From the NCBI RefSeq assembly GCF_905163445.1, contig NC_053186.1:376599-440598 (forward strand): a stretch of 64,000 nt of DNA, in the 5' to 3' direction. This DNA is from Pararge aegeria (taxonomy: Eukaryota > Arthropoda > Insecta > Lepidoptera > Nymphalidae). How positions within the stretch are numbered: the stretch's first letter is position 1; each line of letters begins with the position of its first letter. This document shows positions 54,742 to 64,000 of the stretch, in pieces. A program made the position numbers and the translations under genes. The notes under the pieces were generated by a model, which made no database searches, was not told where the DNA came from, and saw nothing but the letters and a program-made list of their open reading frames with translations.

Positions 54742-57700
54742 GTAATCAGTTTGAATTACAGTTAGCTCGCGCCACTATAAACAGCTTGCATTGCCCTATT
54801 TGTTTCCTATGAAGTATGAACATTAGCATCAACTGGTTAAATTACAAAATTGCTCACTTCAGAAGAAATGTTTGTCTGGCTATAACAAATAACAAAGTAG
54901 TTTTTATATCATAAATATAGTGAGAATGGTTTAATTTATTTCAAAAAAGTTTGTTTCTAATGTTTGCCACTGTTTTAAGCCAGATTTATTGTGTGTTAGA
55001 GAAGTTATTTCATATTTTCTAGGGAGAGAACCCACATTGGAGCAGCAAGGGGTATGAGTTATAATTATAAATACTGTTCTATGAGTGGGGGGCCCATGTT
55101 GAGCAATGCAAAATTAAAAATGATTATTATAAAATTTTAGGATTTTTTAATAACCTGTTTTTTTAATCTAGATATAACATTGTGCTACAAGCCATGTTTC
55201 TAGGCAATGGCTTTCCACTTACCATCTGATGTGCCATTCCGGTGGGTGATTTGTTATTTATTTTTGGCCATTCTCTATTTCTACCGTCGTAAAGAAAATC
55301 CCATCAAGTTTGGTAACCCTATTGTTAATTTACATTTAAAAATGTTTATTCTATTAGAATCAATTCATAAAAACCTTTTTGTTAATAAATTATTAGAAAG
55401 ATTCAACTCTTCTATAAAGTTTTGTTATTTATGAATTACAAGCTGTTGCCCACATTCTTTGTCTGCATGTTTACAAATCCAGTGGGAACCATTTACTAAG
55501 TGAAGGAAGGCCAAACAAACAACACACTTTTATATTTATAATATTAGTTGACATTTATTTATTTATTTGTCATAGGTAGGTATACAAGTAAAGTAACGTA
55601 AAGTAATTATAAAATGCGTACCTCACATCTTATATTGGTGTGTATGTAATAATTATTTACTTATTATTATTTATTAATTGTTATTTTTCTCTTCCTTAGA
55701 CCACCGCAACCCAGCGTGTGAACGTGTAGTCTATGATGCAGAGCTGCCTTCAGCATCAGTGATACTAATATTCCACAATGAGCCGTACTCAGTGGTTGTG
55801 AGGACAATATGGAGTGTCATCAACAGTGCAAGGAGGGACCAGCCCTGGTATCGGAAGGCTAATTATGTTGACAGAGAGACCGGTCAGACCATGACACTCG
55901 GTAAGACAGTGCAGTTCCCATTCAAGCAAATAGAAGTACATTTTCTTTAGTATGTGTTAGCTCTTGTAAACAGAACACAATGCTATGCTGTTTAACCTTT
56001 TATACCTAACCTTGCTAATTGTCAATTTCAAGGACTATGTATTGCCAACCACTATGTGCTGCTCTAATAAAGGCAGTGTTAGTTTTTTCTGATCCTGGCA
56101 GTTAATGCACTTTGCCTAGCAATAGGACATTAATAATAGGCTAAGTAAAAAGTGCTTCTCCATTTTATTAATAAATATCTCTCAGGTTACCCGGGCCAAG
56201 ACCCTGCGTCGCCGTTTGTGTACCTAAAGGAGATTATCCTAGTGGACGACAATTCCACACTGCCGGAACTAAAGGGCAAACTCAGTCACTATGTCCGCAC
56301 TAGGCTGCCGCCTGACCTCATAAGAATACTAAGGCTGCCTGATCGGTGAGTACTACATTTTAACCAAGTGCAAAATGTGCTTTGCTTTATGAATCCACTT
56401 TAAATTTCAAGGATTTCTATATGATAATGAATATAAAATTGTGCTACAGAGTGCTGAGTTCTAGCCCTTTAAATGTAAAAAAGCGACGGAAGCGGTAACA
56501 TATTGTTGTAATGATCAATCAGCGAATTGGACTTTCCGAAAAGTTGGATTGGAATATATTCACCAATTCAACAGCCGACATGAGTGGTCAAGTGCCTAAG
56601 TTCAGTGATTAGAAGATGCCTATTCCCTCTGGAATCATAGACCCAAGTTTTTAGATTGAGGAAACACAGTTTCAGAAGTTTCCATCAGGTCTGATTGTGT
56701 TAGCGAGTCGCCAGGAGGGTGACATGCTTGGCTTGCGCAGGGTAGGCGTGACGCGATCGCGTTTCGCAGGCAGTCTCGCCGCGCGCGGTGACGTCATGAT
56801 CTTCCTCGACTCCCATTCTGAAGGGGACGTGGACTGGCTCAGGCCACTGCTGCAGAGGATCAAGCAGAACAGAACCGCTGTAGTCAAACCCATTATTGAC
56901 CTTATCGAACAAGACACGTTCGAGTATTACGTCGGGGACAAATTAAAGTTCGAGGTGATTTCCGTAGGTTTTGTAGTTGTGGGGTTCTGTTGTAGTTCTT
57001 TCAATTTGTCTCAAGAGCTGCAAGAGCTGGACAACGCGACACATTGTGAAGTGAGACTTCTTCAGAGCTGTTGCTTCTTTGGTAGTAAATAATGAGTAAA
57101 ACCATAGCATGGTGTCATTTTCATACGTAAAACTCTGATCGTACCCTCTAATCGGAGTATGACCCATATCTAGAAATGGGATACCTGAGCTGATCTACCA
57201 CAACCTGAAAAAACCAAAAGAAGTTTCACTTCTTTGCGTATCCATTTAATAGTCTGTAATGGCCTCCGCACATGAAGAAGAACTTATAAAATATATAATA
57301 TTTTTGTTTCAATAAATAAATAATGGATGGATGAAGATGAACTGCGTTCCGTTGCGTCGTCTGGCTTCTGCAGCTCTTGCCATTAAATCATATTTGTGTT
57401 TGGTAATTGTAGATTTGATCCTCGAGTGAAATTTTGTGTTTAACTAGACATCAGTAAAGCTGGTGTTAGTAAGTCTGCTAATTCGTTATTATATAGTATG
57501 AAAATTACACTATTCTCACCTTATGGTATAATTTCATGGTAGTTTCGAGATTGGTGGGATTCATGATCCACCAATACATAATTAAATCACTCGCTACACA
57601 TTTACGCATGTATGTGCCGCTCAGGCAGTCGTTGTATCAAAGTTAGGCAGCTATAATATTATACAATGGTCATTCCATTTGGCTGTCATCAGAACGTAGC

Positions 57701-60700
57701 ATTTTGTGACAGAACTATCGTTATTATGTAGTTTTGAGCATTTTCAAATGGTACAATAGTTGAGTTGATTAGACTGTACGTTGGTTCTTGTTTATGTTGT
57801 ACTTTCGTTCTCGCTTCGCTGGCTGTGACCCAGTGGTGATTTCTCACTCCGCTGGTTGGGCAGGTCCTCGATGATCCAGCGACACTTGTAGTGAGCTGGT
57901 GGCAGTATTATTCAAAAAATAAGTCTGTCATAAGCCTGTTATTATGAATACCACCGTATCCACTTGCAGGCATGTTTGAATTATCGCTGCATTATAAATT
58001 GATTAGGGAAAACTTGCACAATTAATTACTGAATTTATAATATATATATTGATTGAAGAGGAAACAAAATAAAATAACAAATTACTTAAGTATATAGAAA
58101 TTTATTTTTCAGCATTTGCATCTCCCTTTAACAGCTTTAATGGTACAGTGAAGTGACCCACCATGTACCGAAATTGTCACCAGATTATTAAATTTTTGTT
58201 GTTCTAGTGTTTTCTTCTCTTCCAACTTTCTTAGATATTCAAGCCAGCAATTAACAAAGCAAGCAATTTGCAAATTAGCAAATTTGTCTCCAATTGTGTG
58301 GGTTCGTCCAGTAGCAGTTTATAGATGTAGTGGGTTTACTTTTTTTTTAATGTTAACGAGTATTGTCATGCTTATTTTAGTCCGATTAACTGGATTATTT
58401 TGTGTGTGAAAAATAAACTAAGAGCTTGCCTATAAATGAATACAAATCCTAAAATCTGTTTTAAAACATATTTGCCCACCATTGCGAGGACATAGAATGA
58501 CGTTCACTTTAGCCCTTAACGTGGATGTCATTCCATGTCCTCCTAAGAGAAATATCCAATCTACTGAGAACTTATATTTGCCAGATATTTAAAAATAACA
58601 TATTTGGTAATATTGTAAATAGCAAATAACACGCTCGACGGACGAGCACTGGAAGAAAATGTCGAAGAAACACGTTTTGTGGGTCAAAGCCGTAATCCTC
58701 CTATGAAAGAGGACTGTCTGGCAGTGGGACACTTCTAGGTTAAGAATGATGATGGTCACAGTAGTTGTAGATTTAAAAAAAATTTCCCCTATCACAGTGT
58801 AGGTCTCACCCGTGCCCGCTTGGAAGGCGCACGGTTTGCCACTGGCGATGTCTTGGTCTTCCTGGACTCCCACTGCGAGGCCCAGCAGGACTGGTTGAGG
58901 CCTCTGCTACAGCGAACCAAGGAATCGCCGCACGCGGTCGTCATCCCCATCATCGATGTCATTGAGGCCTCTAACTTCTACTATAGCGTACAAGATCCTG
59001 TCACTTTCCAGGTTATCTTGCTCGAAAGGGTTTTGTTTGTTTTTGTCTTTGCGTCTCTTATGTACCTAAAGCACAGAGCACTCAAAATAATTATCAATGT
59101 TGTCAAAATAATTATCGCTCTACAAAAATTTCATAATTCCCAAAATTTTTTTATTAACTTCTCCAAATCTTTCGAATTTAAATAATTGATGGCTTAAAGA
59201 GTATAAGAGATTTCTGGGTATTTTAGGTCTGCAATTGTTTAAAATAAACAGTAATTGGGAATTTTTAAGTTTGCAATGGAAAAATATGGATGAACGCACC
59301 AAAAACTTTCATTTAAACATTTCTTTTAATGATATACACAGAAAGTTTTTGATGCTATTTGTGTTCGTTAAGCATCAAAAAGTTCTCACGAAGAATTAGT
59401 ACGCTTTGTATAAACTGTAACATTTGCATACTCGGAATGCTTGTGTCGTTCTCGAGTATCAAAATAATAAAATGTCAGAGTGTTGAAATGACCTACCTCA
59501 TTCTGATTTAGATTTATCTTACAAACGTTTTACTAAGAGGACCTATTAAGCAAGGTCGCACGATTTTAATAAACAATTTAATCCAATAACTTCAGTGGTA
59601 TATTGATTTCCGTACCAACATTCTTTCGCTACTCTTGCCTTTGGATAAAGACAGCACTACTAAATTTAATCTGCCATTTGAAGATTTTGGATAAGATTGA
59701 TTATTAACATCGGACGTTAGTGGATCAATTTTAATCGGCAGGATATTTTACTATGACGTTAGCCACCACCAGCCAGCCACTTTGATTTTTATCGTGCAGA
59801 TCGTGTACTAAGCGTACTGCTAAGTAAGAGTAGAGCTTATTTTGTCTTCTCTGGTCCCGCGTTGCACTTGTACACCGCGCACCGGCTTTTAATTACTTGT
59901 TTGTGTTGTTCGCACGTGGCCACGCATTGACGCGTGTTGTTTGTTTGTGTTGCACTCCTTCTATTGTTGCCTTACTGTTGCGTTGTTTGCCTTTACAACT
60001 GTTTCTGTTTTGTTTTCAAATTGTACTTTATACTTTGTTCTATTGTTTTGTGGTTCTGCTACTTTTCTTTTTGTTTTATGTTTTAACTCTACAATTAAAC
60101 TCGACTAGGCGAGATGGCTGATGTGTAGGAATTAATCCATATTCAATAGATTTAATGCAAATCCTTTCATGTCTACCTTATGATAGATACCTTCTTACAA
60201 TTATTATATTTGCGTACGGATCACGAGTCAGGACTTCCGAGAATTCCATTTTTGGGTTATAAACTGCTGGGAGAATAAGCTATACCCACCTATACATATT
60301 GTGTGGCTATAAAGAGGTTGTGCTTAAATGTAAATTGGAAACAAACTGCGTCTACTGCCGGGATTTTGTACCTAGTAGTACCTGCCTGGATTTAGGTTAA
60401 ATTTTTCAATCTCTGCGATCCGGAGCCATAGACCTGCTTTGGAGCAGCGTCGAGGGTCTAACTTCATACAACTGAATCCAATAAGAGAGCCTGTAACGAG
60501 GGAGCGGACCATTAATAGACAGAAGATGATAAACTTGTTTGTGAAGTGAACAGCTAGCAATGGAGTCTGACTTCGAAACGTGTTCGCTTACCATGCATAG
60601 TAAGGCTTTGCCAGCGGGTCGTTCATTGGCCCACGTTTGGTATTGTACGGAAGTTGTGTGCTCTACCGTAACAATAGGAAGATCTTCCTTTGATCAGATT

Positions 60701-63531
60701 TTCGTGCTCGGGGACCGAGGGCCAACCATTCATCTTCGGAAGTCGTATACTTGGTCCTTATTGGTAAAAATGTCGCTATCGCGATGCAGGATATTTGTGG
60801 CGCCATCTAGTTGGATAATGTGGAGACCGCCACGGTGGTAATGGAATAAAGATCGGTGGAAGTAGTCGAGTAACCTCAGAGTCAGGCAGGGCTTGATGGC
60901 CGCGCGCATGGCGGGAGCGCGCGCGGCCCGTGGACGCGTGCTGGTGTTCCTGGACGCGCACTGCGAGGCGGGCGCCGACTGGCTGCGGCCGTTGCTGCAG
61001 CGCGCGGCGCACAAGCGGGACGCGGTGCTGACGCCGCTCATCGACGTGCTGGACCAGGCCTCGTTCCGCCTGGACGCGGCCGAGCACTTCCAGGTGCGCT
61101 GCACGGGGCGCGGGCGCCGGCGCTCTAGGCGTGATAACGTACCGGCTTTGAAGGAACGGTCGAAAATACGTTCTCGATGGCGAACGTTGATGGCTGTGGT
61201 TTTAGGTGGGAGGTCCGGGTGAGGTTGATCTGGTCTAGTGCCTCCTTTACACTCAAGATTTACGTAATACCCTTCCCACTGCCTTATGAAGAATATGATT
61301 TCAAAATTTTATGTATGTTGACTTAATAGTTTGTTACATATCTTGTAAGTCAATCGGTAACTGATAATTCGTTACGCGAAAAACCAATTAATTCAAGAGA
61401 ATGTCTGAATCAGTCTTGTATCAAAAGGTCAGATTGTAAACAATCTATAGATATTTAAAGATCTAATGTATGAATTGCGAAAACGTTATCACGTCTTATT
61501 AGTTAAATTAATAAACCAAAATAAAATAACATGGCTTAGTGCTAGTGGTAAAAATAGACACAAAACTTCTAACTGTAGAACTGCCCACTAACCGATATAA
61601 AAGTGCCAACATTACCACATAAGATTGTTTTAACAAACAATGCAGTCGAAATTAATAATAACGCTTTAATGAGAGTCGACAATGAAGCTATGCCTGTTCT
61701 AACAATATCTTATTAACAAAACTAAGTTCTGGTAGCTGGTAGCGTTAGTTATTTCCATTATCCGGTGGAAACTTTAACTTTTCGGAGTTAAGTGCGTTTC
61801 ACTGACACGGAAAACATCGTGAGGAAGTCCGCATGCCTGAGAGTTCTATATAATTTTCTCAACGGCATGTGAAGTCTGTAAAACCGCAGTGTTTTGTTGT
61901 TTTGCAGTCATTATAAAGAAAACGAATAAACAGAAATATGGTATCTGGTTCATACGCGAGCGATTGAAAGAGCTAAGTTTGAAGTAAGTATACTGATATG
62001 TTGTGTTCCAATGAGAAGAGCGGTAAAGTTCCACGAGTTGTGAAGTGCAAGGCGCTAGAGTGGCGACTATGCAATGAGAGACGTAGTGCGGTTGACAGAC
62101 CAAATCGAGCGAGTGCTGTACACCAATGACCATGCTATAATACTGTGATGGGGCATTGCGACAGTATTGGCAGTCTATTTCAAATGTGCAGAACTAAATC
62201 TACAGTAGTAGGTTTTATTATTGTCCAAATATTTGACCAACCTATTGGAAACGTCAGGTCTGACGTCGGATTGGTTTAGGTTAAGGTATGCACTAAAAAT
62301 CACATGTCCGCAATCAAATCATTGCCTTCTGTATAATCATATAAAGCCGTTTTGGTAGTTCAGAATTGGACCAATTTATTGAGAAATAAGAAAAGAAAAC
62401 ACGTTGAAGTGATTTGATTTTCACAGCGAAATTGATTATTTCGACTTATGTGACTACAACATAATTTGCGTGGTATAATGATTGTGGAAAAACTGCAATT
62501 GCTAGGAACAATAGATTATGGTGAAGCTAACAATGGGGAAACATTGGTCTCATACCACGCATGGTGTGTAAGATTACTGTCGCAAGAGTATTTGTGTACA
62601 TACGATTAATTAAACTTCACTTTTTGGCTCATTCTTCAAATCGAGCAAAGGCTTTTGGGATTCTGTGTGATTAAGGTTCTTCCTAAGGTTCCAATGTGGT
62701 TGTTTGTCGCTTTTGCTTAACTAAAGCCAGTAACACAGTAGCCAACTTTTTTTAGTTATTTATATAAGTTATGTAAATGGTGGATTTGTTTGTTGTAGTT
62801 TGATTTAATGCACTGATTTTAATTTATATGTAGTGTATTGCATTTATAGTGTATTTTTTTAAAATTTAATTATTATTACCAAAGAGTTTAATACTTTTTG
62901 GTAATTAATTCAATCAATCAATTCAATTCATAAAAATCCCTCGAATTCAGTTTTTCTTTCGCTGCCGCGCTAATGAAAATGGGACATTTTGTCATTTTTC
63001 TAAAATTGAGTTCCGGACTTGCCTTGCATCCGCAAAAGCTCTACCTCCGTATCTTACTTCGTTTTATACTATATAAAATCTGACCTTGAGAACTCAAACT
63101 AAATTTTAGAAAAATTACAAAAAGTCTTCTTTTTCAATAGCACGGCAGTATGGATTTTCAACTACCACTACTAGAATGGTTTCAATTAGAAGACCTATCA
63201 AAAAGTCTATTCTAAAAGAGAGACGTCACTGGATTTGAAGGCGCAGCTTGACTTAATTACCTTGTTAAGCGGGCGGGCTTTGTTCTTTAAATATCACTTG
63301 CTTCAAAGGAAAGCATCTCGAGGGAACCTGCATGCCTGAGAGTTCTCTGAGATGGACTGCGGCCTTAACCCTTCTCATCGTTAGAGAGCCATGCCCTGTA
63401 GTGGGTCGATGAGGATGTGAGCCACGCGTGTGTGTGCAGGTGGGCGGCTTCACGTTCATGGGCCACTTCACCTGGGTCGACGTGCCCGAGCGCGAGAAGA
63501 AGCGTCGCGGGTCGGACATCGCGCCTACCTG
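54426..63531 (+). CDS. Polypeptide N-acetylgalactosaminyltransferase (GT27), 3' end outside window
   Basis: A Golgi type II membrane enzyme that starts mucin-type O-glycosylation by moving GalNAc from UDP-GalNAc to Ser/Thr. Exons: 54426-54741 (tail, signal anchor, stem), 55700-55900, 56186-56345, one of three alternatives (56741-56954, 58798-59011, 60886-61093), then 63440-63531. Residues 13-28 (KVGFCVILVVTILALF) are the membrane anchor. The GT-A fold begins at SASVILIFHNEPYS, continues with EIILVDDNST, and the alternative exon carries the DxH metal-binding motif. Exon 5 supplies VGGFTFMGHFTWVDVPERE. Compared with most family members there is an extra insert of about 25 residues after the first beta-alpha unit (YRKANYVDRETGQTMT...SPF). 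The rest of the catalytic domain and any ricin-type lectin domain lie beyond position 64000. Upstream in-frame ATGs at 54345 and 54147 exist; 54426 gives the short cytoplasmic tail usual for the family, and 54147 would read through the TIR element. It is one of the insect pgant genes; I cannot say which. Confidence 0.93.
55700..55900 (+). CDS. GalNAc-transferase exon 2
   Basis: Acceptor cttccttag, donor CACTCG|GTAAGA. It encodes HRNPACERVVYDAELPSASV, then ILIFHNEPYSVVVRT, the UDP-binding start of the catalytic domain. Confidence 0.96.
56186..56345 (+). CDS. GalNAc-transferase exon 3
   Basis: Acceptor tatctctcag, donor GATCG|GTGAGT. It encodes FVYLKEIILVDDNSTLPELK. Ends two bases into an Arg codon, and each alternative exon 4 supplies the third base. 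Confidence 0.96.
56741..56954 (+). CDS. GalNAc-transferase alternative exon 4a
   Basis: Acceptor gcttgcgcag, donor TTCGAG|GTGATT, 214 bp. It encodes VGVTRSRFAGSLAARGDV, IFLDSHSEGD (DxH is DSH) and DWLRPLLQRIKQN, ending KLKFE. The Cys usually following the DxH motif is Ser here. Confidence 0.93.
56955..58797. other. Intron between alternative exons 4a and 4b
   Basis: 1843 bp, AT-rich, with no further copy of the exon seen. A short inverted pair around 58488-58542 (tgcgaggacatagaatgacg with matching catgtcctcctaagag nearby) is a candidate hairpin between 4a and 4b. Confidence 0.5.
58798..59011 (+). CDS. GalNAc-transferase alternative exon 4b
   Basis: Acceptor cccctatcacag, donor TTCCAG|GTTATC, 214 bp. 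It encodes VGLTRARLEGARFATGDVLV, FLDSHCEAQQ and PIIDVIEASNFYYS. It is the most canonical of the three copies, with the usual DSHCE. Confidence 0.95.
59012..60885. other. Intron between alternative exons 4b and 4c
   Basis: 1874 bp, including a T/G-rich low-complexity stretch at 59880-60110 and, at 60781-60845, a dispersed repeat that ends about 40 bases before exon 4c. No further exon copy seen. Confidence 0.5.
60886..61093 (+). CDS. GalNAc-transferase alternative exon 4c
   Basis: Acceptor cagagtcag, donor TTCCAG|GTGCGC, 208 bp. It encodes QGLMAARMAGARAARGRVLV, FLDAHCEAGADWLRPLLQR and PLIDVLDQASF. It is two codons shorter than 4a and 4b near its end, and its third codon positions are nearly all G or C. 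Confidence 0.92.
61800..61890 (+). repeat. Family-B dispersed repeat (fragment)
   Basis: It contains acacggaaaacatcgtgagg, cgcatgcctgagagttct and a tctcaacggcatgtgaagtc block, matching 14070-14335. Confidence 0.65.
63290..63425 (+). repeat. Family-B dispersed repeat abutting exon 5
   Basis: It contains gcatctcgagggaacctgca, tgcctgagagttctctgaga and gccatgccctgtagtgggtc. It ends about 15 bases before the exon 5 splice acceptor, so the branch-point region of that intron may lie within the repeat. Confidence 0.65.
63440..63531 (+). CDS. GalNAc-transferase exon 5
   Basis: Acceptor gtgtgtgcag, donor ACCTG|GTGAGA. It encodes VGGFTFMGHFTWVDVPEREK and KRRGSDIAPT, ending in a split Trp codon. It corresponds to the 'GGF.W...F.W' segment. 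The gene continues past the window. Confidence 0.94.
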
Positions 63532-64000
63532 GTGAGACTTGTCTCCTTTTTATATCTTTCCTCGGCGCGAAAAATCAAGCCCCTTAATACAAGTTTCGGT
63601 AAGTCTTGGGGATAAGCGTGGACGCTATCAATGCTAGTGATACAATCAATGTTAGTACGGCTCGGAACTTTCCCGCTTCTCTTCCCTTCCCCGGTCAGAT
63701 AGAAACCTCAAAGCTATAGAAATCTGCGGGGACAGGTAAATAGCATCGCAGCAAAGAACTCCCAAGAAGCGTTAGAGTCTAAGGCGACCTATCCCAACGT
63801 GCTATAATCTCGGTGCTGGGGAGAAACATAAAATTAAAATTCTTCAATTCAGAGTTCTGGAGTAGTAATAGGAGTGAGTATAGGTTATACCAGAAAGACT
63901 CCTCGCACGAGGAGGTCTTCTGAGGGAAAGATTTGACTTGACATGGGCTTTCTGCAGATTGTCTCTGCCGCTTGGTCCTTATTCAAGACGTTTTTATTAG
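63532..64000. other. Start of next GalNAc-transferase intron, nothing seen
   Basis: No further exon of the enzyme is visible before the window ends. Confidence 0.5.

Larger units (their letters stand above)
61094..63439. other. Intron between alternative exon 4c and exon 5
   Basis: 2346 bp. Family-B repeats at 61800-61890 and 63290-63425; the remainder is AT-rich and shows no coding. Confidence 0.55.

Noticed and set aside
60886..61093. Alternative acceptor for exon 4c at 60879
   Set aside because: It also keeps frame but adds two residues (VR); the acceptor ending at 60885 aligns residue-for-residue with 4a and 4b.
1..64000. CRISPR array, bacterial operon or horizontally acquired gene
   Set aside because: No regularly spaced repeats, no polycistronic layout, and all recognised genes are spliced animal genes.

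Overview
The window reads as nuclear DNA of a lepidopteran insect (moth or butterfly). Three GT-AG-spliced animal genes sit in AT-rich sequence packed with short interspersed repeats, non-LTR retrotransposon fragments and small inverted-repeat DNA elements, several of which I recognise by sequence as common lepidopteran repeats. There is nothing bacterial in layout: no operons and no long intronless genes. Coordinates below come from reading exon frames and splice sites by eye, and exon lengths were checked for phase consistency.

Layout. 1-7383: gene-poor 3' flank of the first gene, with an 18S rRNA fragment and decayed retroelements. 7384-40095, minus strand: an orthologue of CFAP410 (C21orf2), a small leucine-rich-repeat ciliary/basal-body protein, in 11 coding exons that join in one frame to about 337 residues. 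Its first exon lies 21.8 kb from the second, so 18181-40015 is one giant repeat-filled intron. 40096-40658: a 563-bp divergent promoter. 40659-52419, plus strand: VPS53, a subunit of the GARP/EARP vesicle-tethering complexes, in at least 11 coding exons; one very short exon is probably missing between 48343 and 48819. 52420-54425: intergenic, with a SINE-like repeat and an intact 427-bp inverted-repeat element. 54426-63531, plus strand, running off the right edge: a polypeptide N-acetylgalactosaminyltransferase (GT27 family, pgant/GALNT).

The most notable feature is in the glycosyltransferase gene. The exon that carries the catalytic DxH metal-binding motif occurs three times in tandem (56741-56954, 58798-59011, 60886-61093). 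The copies have matching phases, lengths of 214, 214 and 208 bp, and about half their residues in common. Only inclusion of exactly one copy keeps the downstream exon in frame, so this is a predicted cluster of mutually exclusive exons that swaps part of the catalytic site.

The genes are not a pathway. VPS53 (endosome-to-Golgi retrieval) and the GalNAc-transferase (Golgi O-glycosylation) are both Golgi-related, but the proximity is probably chance. CFAP410 and VPS53 probably share a bidirectional promoter.
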